A stretch of DNA of 64,000 nucleotides, taken from positions 9,241-73,240 of the forward strand of contig JBAVYH010000168.1 of NCBI GenBank assembly GCA_049698695.1, read 5' to 3'. A program made the translations under genes and the position numbers. The notes under the pieces are model-generated. The model saw nothing but the letters and a program-made list of their open reading frames with translations, was not told where the DNA came from and searched no databases. The stretch comes from Bog-375 sp049698695. Its GTDB lineage: Bacteria; Acidobacteriota; Terriglobia; Bryobacterales; Bryobacteraceae. Position 1 is the stretch's first letter. Each line of letters begins with the position of its first letter. Positions 27,631 through 34,899 of this stretch are shown here, one piece after another.

Positions 27631-28163
27631 AATCGCTATTCGTATTTGTGTGTTTGGCGGCGCTGCCAGTGCTGGCGGCTCCGCAGCAGTTCCAGCTCAA
27701 TCTCGATTCGGTGGCGGCCAAGGCTTCCGAGCATGTGGAGGTGTCGCTGAACGCGTCCACATTGCAATTCGCGGCGAGGTTTCTCGATGCGAACAACCCG
27801 GACGAAGCCAAGGTGAAGAAGCTGATCGCCGGCCTCGAGGGCATCTACGTGCGCCACTTCACCTTCAAGTCCGCGGGCGCCTGGAGCCAGGCCGACCTGG
27901 AGCCGGTTCGCGCCCAGTTGCGCGGGCCGGAGTGGTCGAAGATCGTCGGCGTCGTCAGTTCCGAAGAGGGTGAGAATGCCGAAATATGGCTGCGCACTTC
28001 CGGCAACAAATCCATTGGTGTGGCGATTGTCTCTACTGAGCCGAAGGAAATTACTGTGGTGAACATCGCCGGCACCATCGATCTCGAAGCCCTGGCGGAG
28101 CTGGGCGGCCATTTCGGCGTGCCCAAAGTGAAGCCGCCCGAGAAGGGGCACAAGGAGGAGTAG
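27627..28163 (+). CDS. exported DUF4252 domain protein
   Basis: A 178-residue protein with a signal peptide (LFVFVCLAALPVLAAPQ) and a DUF4252 domain: LNASTLQFAARFLD, VKKLIAGLEGIYVRHFTFKSAGAW, then WSKIVGVVSSEEGENAEIWLRTSG and VVNIAGTIDLEALAELGGHFGVP. DUF4252 proteins are small secreted proteins often found next to ECF sigma factors. The start overlaps the previous stop by 4 bases, which makes this the fourth gene of the operon beginning at 25976. Its role is unknown; a regulated target or a co-sensor is possible. Confidence 0.85.
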   Translation: MKSLFVFVCLAALPVLAAPQQFQLNLDSVAAKASEHVEVSLNASTLQFAARFLDANNPDEAKVKKLIAGLEGIYVRHFTFKSAGAWSQADLEPVRAQLRGPEWSKIVGVVSSEEGENAEIWLRTSGNKSIGVAIVSTEPKEITVVNIAGTIDLEALAELGGHFGVPKVKPPEKGHKEE

Positions 28164-28171
28164 GGCAGTGA

Positions 28172-28271
28172 GGCAGGTCCCCGACTTGCCAACCCGGCAA
28201 TTCGGCATTGAAGCCGTAGGCTTCGGCGACCCGATTGAATAAGAGCGGTCGATGAGCCAGGCTGCGCTGGC
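28172..28271. repeat. cluster of short palindromes (REP-like)
   Basis: Three hairpins follow the DUF4252 gene: GGCAGGTC-CCC-GACTTGCC at 28172-28190, GAAGCC-GTA-GGCTTC at 28210-28224 and GCCAG ... CTGGC at 28256-28271. The first is nearly the same as the palindrome at 34131-34149. This fits a dispersed REP-like family, and the hairpins could also help to end transcription. Confidence 0.5.
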
Positions 28272-28327
28272 GCCCAAGTGAAGTGGGGCATTCCAGACGC
28301 AGCCTGATACCCGCCCTGGTTCGTGGC

Positions 28328-28816
28328 CTACTGCTTCACGAAGTCAAACGTGCAGGGGCGGCCGACCACGCCGAGGCCCGCGTCCCGTGTGCCTGTGCCC
28401 TCGGCATCCTGGAACTTGGCCTTGATGTTGTAGCTATAATCCGCGCCCTTGTGGGCGAGGATTCCACGGGCGTATTGCCGGGAGGCGACGATGCCGGTTG
28501 CAGACAGCTTGGCGCTGCCATCCTCCGCGATCTTGCCTTCGATCAGCAGGTAGCCGGGCTCCCCTGCCGTGCCGCGCTCGCCGTGAAAGTTGCTGTTCTG
28601 GATCACGCTCGAAAACTGCCAGGTGTAGCCCTCGGTGTTCCCTTTTGCGGGACAACTGAGCTTCGTGAGCCACTTGCCGTCGAAGCGTGGTGAGCTCTGG
28701 CCACCGGCTCCCGCCGCTTGAGGAGGCGTGGACGTGCTTTGGGCGAAGGCAATCGACCCAATCAGCAGTGCGGCCGTCACTCGGAGGGCCGCCCAGGCAA
28801 TCGTAGTTAAGCGCAT
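28328..28816 (-). CDS. small secreted protein of unknown function
   Basis: A 162-residue protein with a signal peptide (ALRVTAALLIGSIAFAQ), a short Ser/Gly/Ala linker and a compact beta-rich domain starting RFDGKWLTKLSCPA and ending GRPCTFDFVKQ. Two cysteines, one near each end of the domain, could form a disulfide. The domain with FDGKW, SSVIQNSNFHGERG and GYLLIEGKIAEDGSAKL looks like small exported proteins common in soil bacteria, but I know no function. It converges with the ECF operon. Confidence 0.75.
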   Translation of the reverse strand: MRLTTIAWAALRVTAALLIGSIAFAQSTSTPPQAAGAGGQSSPRFDGKWLTKLSCPAKGNTEGYTWQFSSVIQNSNFHGERGTAGEPGYLLIEGKIAEDGSAKLSATGIVASRQYARGILAHKGADYSYNIKAKFQDAEGTGTRDAGLGVVGRPCTFDFVKQ

Positions 28817-28887
28817 ATAAAGACAAGGTTATCCGATTCCGCATCGGAGCCGCAAGGTTCTTGCGAGAGCGATGAACGGAGCTATCG

Positions 28888-28969
28888 CCCCGACAAGGAC
28901 GGGGTCATAGCCGCCCGCACTGCGGGCAAGCCATGCTTGTTGATCCGGCTGTTCATGAAGCCCGGATCA
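28888..28969. repeat. three tandem hairpins upstream of the acyl-CoA synthetase gene
   Basis: Three inverted repeats stand in a row: CCCCG/CGGGG at 28888-28904, GCCCGC-ACT-GCGGGC at 28913-28927, and TGATCCGG ... CCGGATCA at 28941-28969. The last ends two bases before the earliest start of the next gene. The layout is like a REP cluster; a role in regulating the next gene is possible but unproven. Confidence 0.5.
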
Positions 28970-28970
28970 A

Positions 28971-30812
28971 GTGTCCCTTCTGTCGCCTCCCTTCCGTCGC
29001 TTCCCCTGCCTCCGTGATAAAGTGCTTGAAGTGGGTCCACGCACTCTGTACCAGGTTCTGGAGGAGACCGCGGCGCGTTACGGCGACGCGCCGGCCCTGC
29101 ATCAGCCCCTGGCCTCCGGCGGTTATCTCACTTATTCGTGGAATGAGTACCGCCGCGCGGCGGAGGAGATTGCCGCCGGGTTGCGGGCGCTGGGCGTGGA
29201 GAAGGGGCAGGTGGTCGTCCTGGATTCGGAGACGCGGCTGGAATTCTACCTGGCGGACTTGGGAATTCTGGCCTGCGGCGCCATCGCCGCCGCTCTGTAC
29301 CCCAGCTACCCTGCGCCCGACCTGATTCGCACAATTGAGGCCGCCGGCGCCGCGGCGGTGTTCGTCGAGGATCCGCAGACCTTCCGCGCGCTGCGGCACG
29401 CCCGCGCTAACCGCTGGATTCTGCTCACCGGCGAGGCAGAGGGCGCCCTGGCGCTGGAGGACCTGCGCGCTTTGGGACGCGAAGCGCTGGCGCGGGACTC
29501 CGAACTGGCCGGCCGGCTGCGCTCCGAGACGCAGCCATCCGATCCGGCCGTGCTGTACCTGACCTCCGGCGCCACAGGCGAACCGAAAATGGCGCTGGTC
29601 ACGCACCAGGCCATCGTCTCCAACCTCGACATGGGACCGTCCGTGCTGCCCATGGGGCCGGAAGATGCGACGGTCGCGTTTCTGCCTTCCGCGCACATCG
29701 CGCAGCGCGTGGTCATCGAGTTTCTGCCGATGCGCTGCGGCATGCCGGTCCACTTTTTCGAAAGCCTCATGAAGCTGCCGCAGGACATCCGCAAAGTGCG
29801 GCCCACCATCCTGCTGGCGCCGCCGCGCATGTGGGAGCGCATCTATTCGACCATCTGCACCGAGTTGCGCAAGCGCTCCGCCGCCTCCCGCAAGGCGTTT
29901 TACACCGGCCTCGCGCTGGCCCTGGCCGCTGCGCGCTATCGCCGCGAGGGCAAACCGGTGCCGGCGCGGATCCGTGCGCCGCTGGCCGTGGCCGACCGCC
30001 TGCTGTTTCGCAAAGTGCGCTCACGCTTTGGCGGCCGCCTGCGCGTGCCGGCCTCCGGCGCGGCGCCGCTCAGCAAGGACCTGGCCGAGTTTTATGAGGC
30101 CGTCGGCATGCCCATAATTGAAGGTTACGGACTCACCGAGGGCGGTGTGGCCGCGCTCAATCCGCTCGACGCTCCCAAGCCCGGCAGCATCGGCAAGGTG
30201 CTGCCCAGTGTCGACATCAAGACCTCTGAGGATCACGAGCTGCTGATCAAAGGCCCCTGCCTGTTCTCCTGTTATTGGGGCGACCCCGCCACCACCGCCG
30301 AAGTGTTGCGCGACGGCTGGCTGCACACCGGCGACCTGGGCTTCATCGATGCCGAAGGCTACATCTACATCACCGGCCGCAAGAAGGAGCTGATCGTTTC
30401 CTCCACCGGCAAGAAAATCCACCCCAGCCGCGTCGAGAGTCTGTTTAAGATGGAACCGCTCATCAGCCAGGTGCTGTTGATCGGAGACCGGCTGCCATAC
30501 CTCACCGCGCTGTTCACCATCAACACCGGCGTCGCCGCGACGCTCAAAGGCATGAACGGCTCCGATGGCCGCTCGCCGGCCGAAATCTGCGGCGCGCCGC
30601 CGGTCGAAAAGGAGATGCGCAGGATCGTCAACCAGGTGAACCGCCACCTTGCGCCTTTCGAGCAGGTGCGCCGCTTCCGCATCCTCCCGCGAGACTTCTC
30701 GATCGAGCAGGGCGAGCTCACCGCCACCATGAAAGTGCGCCGCACCAAGGCCATCGAGAACTTCAAGGACGATATCGACGCCCTATACGCCGGCCGCGAG
30801 CAGGGCCAGTAG
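28971..30812 (+). CDS. long-chain acyl-CoA synthetase (AMP-binding)
   Basis: A 613-residue enzyme that activates fatty acids via an acyl-adenylate. The P-loop YLTSGATGEPKMALVTH, the PSAHIAQRVVIEF region, IEGYGLTEGGVAAL and the hinge DGWLHTGDLGFIDAEGYIYITGRKKELIVSSTGKKIHP are all present, with a C-terminal lysine region (LTATMKVRRTKAIENF). The sequence resembles the large FadD/FAA type used by actinobacteria and acidobacteria. The start is uncertain: GTG 28971 directly follows a hairpin, and GTG 29022 or 29031 would give a more typical N-terminus (ending TLYQVLEETAARYGD). Confidence 0.92.
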   Translation: MSLLSPPFRRFPCLRDKVLEVGPRTLYQVLEETAARYGDAPALHQPLASGGYLTYSWNEYRRAAEEIAAGLRALGVEKGQVVVLDSETRLEFYLADLGILACGAIAAALYPSYPAPDLIRTIEAAGAAAVFVEDPQTFRALRHARANRWILLTGEAEGALALEDLRALGREALARDSELAGRLRSETQPSDPAVLYLTSGATGEPKMALVTHQAIVSNLDMGPSVLPMGPEDATVAFLPSAHIAQRVVIEFLPMRCGMPVHFFESLMKLPQDIRKVRPTILLAPPRMWERIYSTICTELRKRSAASRKAFYTGLALALAAARYRREGKPVPARIRAPLAVADRLLFRKVRSRFGGRLRVPASGAAPLSKDLAEFYEAVGMPIIEGYGLTEGGVAALNPLDAPKPGSIGKVLPSVDIKTSEDHELLIKGPCLFSCYWGDPATTAEVLRDGWLHTGDLGFIDAEGYIYITGRKKELIVSSTGKKIHPSRVESLFKMEPLISQVLLIGDRLPYLTALFTINTGVAATLKGMNGSDGRSPAEICGAPPVEKEMRRIVNQVNRHLAPFEQVRRFRILPRDFSIEQGELTATMKVRRTKAIENFKDDIDALYAGREQGQ

Positions 30813-31051
30813 GCGCTAATCTCGCCCTGATCGGCATTCCCGCCAGCCTGCACCGGTGCACCTGCGCGAGCCTGCTCGCCCCAAAACGATTACAATAAAA
30901 GGTCACCGGCGATCCCTGGGACGCGGCAGCCGTGTTGTGAACTTCAACACTGGCGGGCGCGAGGATGGCCGGCCGAAGGATGATGTCGACGGAGGGTGAA
31001 TTGGGGGTTGGTTTTGGGAAGCTTGCTTCGCTGCGGGTGCATCTCATAAAC

Positions 31052-31969
31052 ATGCCCGGCAAACGAGCCGGACGGCCATCGATCCCACACATGCGCGATT
31101 ACATTGAGCTGACCAAGCCGCGAATCACTTGGCTGATTCTGATGAGCACTGGAATCGGCTACTTTTTTGGACTCCCTGGCACGGCCGGCTGGAGCGAGTT
31201 TCTGCAGCACGTGGGCGTTCTGCGCCTGCTCCACACCATGCTGGGAACGGGGCTGATTGCTTCCGGCACGGCCGCGCTCAACCAGTGGCTGGAACGGGAG
31301 GCCGATCGCAAGATGCGGCGCACGGCAGCCCGGCCGCTGCCTTCGGGACGGCTCGCCTCCGGGCCGGCGCTGGCCTTTGGCGTGGCGCTTTCGGTTGCCG
31401 GATTCGCCGATTTGTGGCTGGGCACAAATCCGCTGGCCGCCTGGATCGGCGCCTTCACCCTGGCCAGCTACCTGTTCTTCTACACGCCGCTCAAGCAGCG
31501 CACCTGGTGGTCCACCACCATCGGCGCCATCCCGGGCGCCATGCCGCCGGTGATCGGGTACGCCGCGGCGGCGGGACGGTTGACGGCGGATTCCTGGGTG
31601 CTTTTCGCGATCCTTTTTCTCTGGCAGTTTCCCCATTTCTATTCGATCGCCTGGATGTATAAAGAGGATTACGCGCGCGCCGGCATACGCATGCTGCCGG
31701 TGGTGGAACCGGACGGCCGGTCCACCGCGCGGCAAATCGTACTCTTCGGCATGGCGCTGATCCCGGTCAGCCTGGTTCCGGGTATGCTGGGAATGTCGGG
31801 GCGCATCTACCTGGCGGGAGCGCTGCTGCTCGGCTTGTGGTTCCTGCACGCGGGCGTGCGGGTGGCCCGCGACCGAACCCTGGCGCGGGCGCGCGGCGTG
31901 CTGCTCACCTCGGTGGTGTACCTGCCGTTCCTTTACGGGCTGATGCTCCTGGACAGGCCGGGTCTGTGA
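31052..31969 (+). CDS. ctaB: protoheme IX farnesyltransferase
   Basis: A 305-residue integral membrane enzyme that converts heme B to heme O for terminal oxidases. Typical UbiA-family features are TKPRITWLILMSTGIGYF at the first helix, ALNQWLEREADRKMRRTAARPLPSG as the acidic prenyl-diphosphate site, and WQFPHFYSIAWMYKEDYARAGIRMLPVVEPDG as the second conserved loop. Starts at 30965, 31052 and 31091 are all in frame; 31052 gives the usual length. Its stop overlaps the GTG start of the ABC ATPase gene by 4 bases. Confidence 0.93.
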   Translation: MPGKRAGRPSIPHMRDYIELTKPRITWLILMSTGIGYFFGLPGTAGWSEFLQHVGVLRLLHTMLGTGLIASGTAALNQWLEREADRKMRRTAARPLPSGRLASGPALAFGVALSVAGFADLWLGTNPLAAWIGAFTLASYLFFYTPLKQRTWWSTTIGAIPGAMPPVIGYAAAAGRLTADSWVLFAILFLWQFPHFYSIAWMYKEDYARAGIRMLPVVEPDGRSTARQIVLFGMALIPVSLVPGMLGMSGRIYLAGALLLGLWFLHAGVRVARDRTLARARGVLLTSVVYLPFLYGLMLLDRPGL

Positions 31970-32874
31970 TTGAAGTTGAAAATCTAACCCATCGATACGG
32001 CGAGCGCACGGCCCTACACAACGTCAGCTTCGCCGTGGACCGGGGCGAGATCTTCGGCCTGCTGGGGCCGAATGGCGGCGGCAAATCCACCCTCTTCCGC
32101 ATTCTTTCCACCATGATGGCGCCGAGCGAGGGGCGGGCGCTGGTGGGTGGCTGCGACGTGGTCCGCGACCGCGCTGCGGTGCGGCGCCAGATCGGAGTGG
32201 TGTTCCAGACGCAGAGTCTGGATAAGGCGCTGACGGTGGAAGAGAACCTGCGCGCGCAAGGCCATCTGCACGGGCTTTCGGGCGCGCTACTGCGGGACCG
32301 CATGGAACACGCCATGTCGCAACTGGGTTTGAAGGATCGCCGCAAGGACGTGGTGGAGACGCTCTCCGGCGGGTTGCGCCGGCGCGTCGAAATCGCCAAA
32401 GCGTTGCTGCACCGGCCGCCTGTGCTGCTGATGGACGAAGCGTCCACCGGCCTCGATCCGGCGGCGCGGCGCGACCTGACACGCCACGTCGAGCGGTTGC
32501 GCGACGAGGAGGGTGTGACGATTCTGCTCACCACCCACGTGCTGGAAGAGGCCGACCGCTGCAACCGGCTGGTGCTGCTGCACCGCGGCGAGGTGGTGAC
32601 GGAGGGCAGCCCGCAAGCGCTGCGGGCGCGCATTGGCGGCGATGTCGTCGTGCTCGAAACGGAGGACGCGACAGCCCTGGCGGGCGCCATCGAGCAGCAC
32701 TTCGGATTGCATGCCGGCACCGTGGACGGGCAGGTGCGGGTGGAAATCGAAAACGGCCACCGCTTCATCGCCGAAGTGGTGGAGGCGTTCCCCGGCGCCA
32801 TCCAATCGGTGGGCCTTCACAAACCGACACTCGAAGATGTGTTCGTGCGCGAAACGGGGGCGCAGATTGAATAG
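31966..32874 (+). CDS. ABC-2 type transporter, ATP-binding subunit
   Basis: A 302-residue ATPase. Walker A is GPNGGGKST (residues 34-42), the signature is LSGGLRRRVEIAKAL, Walker B is VLLMDEASTGLDP and the switch histidine lies in LTTHVLEEADRC. The C-terminal 80 residues are the extension typical of drug/heme-type ABC-2 ATPases. The frame is open back to 31837, but GTG 31966 is the real start because it overlaps the ctaB stop (GTGA). In this context it may export a compound needed for oxidase assembly. Confidence 0.92.
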   Translation: MIEVENLTHRYGERTALHNVSFAVDRGEIFGLLGPNGGGKSTLFRILSTMMAPSEGRALVGGCDVVRDRAAVRRQIGVVFQTQSLDKALTVEENLRAQGHLHGLSGALLRDRMEHAMSQLGLKDRRKDVVETLSGGLRRRVEIAKALLHRPPVLLMDEASTGLDPAARRDLTRHVERLRDEEGVTILLTTHVLEEADRCNRLVLLHRGEVVTEGSPQALRARIGGDVVVLETEDATALAGAIEQHFGLHAGTVDGQVRVEIENGHRFIAEVVEAFPGAIQSVGLHKPTLEDVFVRETGAQIE

Positions 32875-33607
32875 CTTCGTTCTGCCCGCCGCCACGCTGT
32901 GGCAGCGCGAGCTGGTCCGCTTCTGGCGCCAGAAGAGCCGCGTGCTGGGGGTGGTGGCATCGCCGCTGGTGTTCTGGCTGCTGATCGGCTCCGGATCGAA
33001 CGACCTGGAGCGATATTATTCCGGCGCCCTGGTGCTGACGGTGATGTTCTCGGCCATCTTCTCGACCATTTCCATCATCGAAGACCGGCGCGAAGGATTT
33101 TTGCTATCCATGCTGGTATCGCCCGCGCCGCGCTCGAGCCTGGTGCTGGGCAAGATCTTGGGCTCGGCCACGCTGGCCTGGGTGCAAGGCTTGATCTTCC
33201 TTTGCTTCGCGCCTTTGGCGGGCGTGCGCATCGGGGTGCTGGAGTTGATTCCGGTGGCGTTGGCGATTCTGCTGATTTCCTTTACGCTCACCGGGCTGGG
33301 ATTCGTGATCGCCTGGCGGATGGAATCCACGGCCGGATTTCACGCCATTATGAATTTGCTGCTGGTGCCGATGTGGATGGTCTCGGGCTCGCTGTTCCCC
33401 ATGTCCACCGCGCATGGCTGGGTGCGGGCGCTGATGTGGGCCAACCCGCTGACATATTCGATCGCCTTGCTGAATCATACGCTGGCGCTGCCGAACGCGC
33501 AGCCGGGTGCGGTGATGAGCCTGGCGGTGACGCTGGCGTTCGGACTGCTGCTGCTGGCGGCCTCCGGAATTCTGGCTGCGCAAAAAAGCACGCGCAGCAC
33601 CGCATGA
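32867..33607 (+). CDS. ABC-2 type transporter, permease subunit
   Basis: A 246-residue membrane protein with six hydrophobic segments. It shows ABC-2 features: a pre-helix LWQRELVRFWRQKSRV, IEDRREGFLLSMLVSPAPRSSLVLGKILG as the cytoplasmic loop, and MVSGSLFPMSTAHGWVRALMWANPLTYSIALL near the C-terminus, close to the NodJ/DrrB type. The TTG start at 32867 overlaps the ATPase gene by 8 bases. The open frame upstream to 32633 is just the overlay of the ATPase gene. Confidence 0.9.
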   Translation: MNSFVLPAATLWQRELVRFWRQKSRVLGVVASPLVFWLLIGSGSNDLERYYSGALVLTVMFSAIFSTISIIEDRREGFLLSMLVSPAPRSSLVLGKILGSATLAWVQGLIFLCFAPLAGVRIGVLELIPVALAILLISFTLTGLGFVIAWRMESTAGFHAIMNLLLVPMWMVSGSLFPMSTAHGWVRALMWANPLTYSIALLNHTLALPNAQPGAVMSLAVTLAFGLLLLAASGILAAQKSTRSTA

Positions 33608-33612
33608 AACTT

Positions 33613-33673
33613 GTGGGGCAGGTTGATAACCTGCGCGCCGATTGCCAATCGGCGCAGCCGGGCAATACCCGGC
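33613..33673. repeat. REP-like element, three tandem palindromes
   Basis: Three palindromes follow each other: GCAGGTT-GAT-AACCTGC, GCGCCGATTG-C-CAATCGGCGC and GCCGGG-CAATA-CCCGGC. The first two correspond, with changes, to the two palindromes of the 45-bp repeats that enclose the RAYT gene at 60.2-60.9 kb (GTGGGGCAGGTTG then CCGATTG). It sits between the permease and DUF420 genes. Confidence 0.75.
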
Positions 33674-33713
33674 CTATAGCGACCGGAGCACCGCAGACGG
33701 AGATCGCCCAAAC

Positions 33714-34124
33714 ATGACCGCAATTCTGCCTTCGATCAACGCCTTTCTGAACGCCAGCGCGGCGATCCTGCTGGTGTGGGGTTACTGGCTGATCCGGCAC
33801 AAGCGGAGGGAAACGCACCGCCGTGTGATGATAACGGCGTTCGTCGTCTCCTGCACGTTCCTGGTGTGCTACGTGGTCTATCACCTGCAGGTCGGCCACG
33901 TGGTGTTTCGGCGGACCGGGCCCCTGCGCACCATCTATCTCAGCATCCTGGGCACGCACACGGTGCTGGCTGCCACCGTTCCAGTGCTGGCGATCATCAC
34001 GCTGCGCCGCGGCCTCGCGGCACGCTATGATCGCCACCGCCACATCGCGCGCTGGACGCTGCCCATCTGGCTCTACGTGAGCGTCACGGGCGTGGTGGTG
34101 TACCTGATGCTGTACCACCTGTAA
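33714..34124 (+). CDS. DUF420 membrane protein (CtaM-like)
   Basis: A 136-residue protein with four transmembrane helices. DUF420 features include LPSINAFLNASAAILLVWGYWLIRHK at the start, MITAFVVSCTFLVCYVVYHLQVGHVVF in helix 2, and SILGTHTVLAATVPVLAI with a conserved His in helix 3. Members such as CtaM help mature heme-copper oxidases, which fits the ctaB gene two genes upstream. ATG 33714 is used; the frame upstream runs through the REP-like repeat and is not coding. Confidence 0.87.
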   Translation: MTAILPSINAFLNASAAILLVWGYWLIRHKRRETHRRVMITAFVVSCTFLVCYVVYHLQVGHVVFRRTGPLRTIYLSILGTHTVLAATVPVLAIITLRRGLAARYDRHRHIARWTLPIWLYVSVTGVVVYLMLYHL

Positions 34125-34130
34125 AGTTGA

Positions 34131-34149
34131 GGCCGGTCCCCGACCTGCC
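34131..34149. repeat. short palindrome, same type as 28172-28190
   Basis: GGCCGGTC-CCC-GACCTGCC differs at one stem position from a perfect palindrome and matches the hairpin at 28172-28190 at 17 of 19 positions. It lies directly after the DUF420 stop codon. Confidence 0.45.
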
Positions 34150-34158
34150 GTGTGCCGC

Positions 34159-34189
34159 AAAAAAAGGGCCGCGGCTCGCCGCGGCCCTT
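34159..34189 (-). terminator. Rho-independent terminator of the outer-membrane protein gene
   Basis: A 12-bp GC-rich stem (AAGGGCCGCGGC/GCCGCGGCCCTT, 34164-34189) with a two-base loop is followed, on the minus strand, by a run of seven T residues. It ends transcription of the gene that stops at 34245. Confidence 0.85.
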
Positions 34190-34244
34190 GCTCGGAGGCC
34201 TTCTCAATCGATCATGCGGTGCGCGCCCCGCGCAGCCGCCAAAG

Positions 34245-34880
34245 TCAAAACACGTAAGCGATGCTGACCATCGGCACAATATTCTGCAGGATGCTGCCGT
34301 AGGTGACGCCGGGCGGCGGCGCGATTACGGTGGTGGGGAACGGGGAAATGAAATCCCGTACCTCGGTGCGGAGGTAGAGGCGCTCGTTCAATTTGTAAGT
34401 GAAGCCGCCGCCCACGCTGAGCATCGGTTTGAGCTGGTGTGTTTGGGTGAAGTATCCGTACTGGCTAAGAGGCTGGTAGGCCTCCGGCGCTCCGGTACCG
34501 TCGAAGATTTTCATGCCGCCGCCGAGCGCCACAAAGAACTGCACCGGCGAGTGCTTCCGGTTGGTGTGATAAATCAGGTCATAGTGGACGGCGTGGGCGA
34601 CGCCGCTGAACGATGCCGAAGAGCCGGCGCCCGAGAGCTTGAGGCCGCTGTCGAAGAACTCATAGCGGACCTCGCCGCTCCAGTGCGCGTTGAGGTTCTG
34701 GCCGAAGAAGGCGCCGGCGACCACGCCCGGGGCAAAGCCCGCGTTGGCCGAGCCGGCGGCGCCGCTCACGGAAACGTTGTTGAGGAAGCCCACGCCGCCA
34801 ATGCCTCCCAACTCCCATTGCTGGGCGAAGCCACAGAGGGCGAACGCAAGAATCAGGAATATCTTTCCAAGCGTTTTCAT
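34245..34880 (-). CDS. outer-membrane beta-barrel protein
   Basis: A 211-residue protein with a signal peptide (MKTLGKIFLILAFALCGFAQQ) and alternating-residue strands throughout (WELGGIGGVGF, GVVAGAFFGQNLN, VRYEFFDSGLKLSG, HAVHYDLIYHT, VQFFVALGGGMKIF, VGGGFTYKLNERLYLRTEVRDFISPF). It ends with VSIAYVF, the terminal aromatic recognised by the Bam machinery. The size and strand count suggest an eight-stranded OmpA/OmpX-type barrel. It lies 19 bases after the 34900-38118 gene on the same strand, so they may be co-transcribed. Confidence 0.87.
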   Translation of the reverse strand: MKTLGKIFLILAFALCGFAQQWELGGIGGVGFLNNVSVSGAAGSANAGFAPGVVAGAFFGQNLNAHWSGEVRYEFFDSGLKLSGAGSSASFSGVAHAVHYDLIYHTNRKHSPVQFFVALGGGMKIFDGTGAPEAYQPLSQYGYFTQTHQLKPMLSVGGGFTYKLNERLYLRTEVRDFISPFPTTVIAPPPGVTYGSILQNIVPMVSIAYVF

Positions 34881-34899
34881 ATCCTTCTCCAGGAGACTG

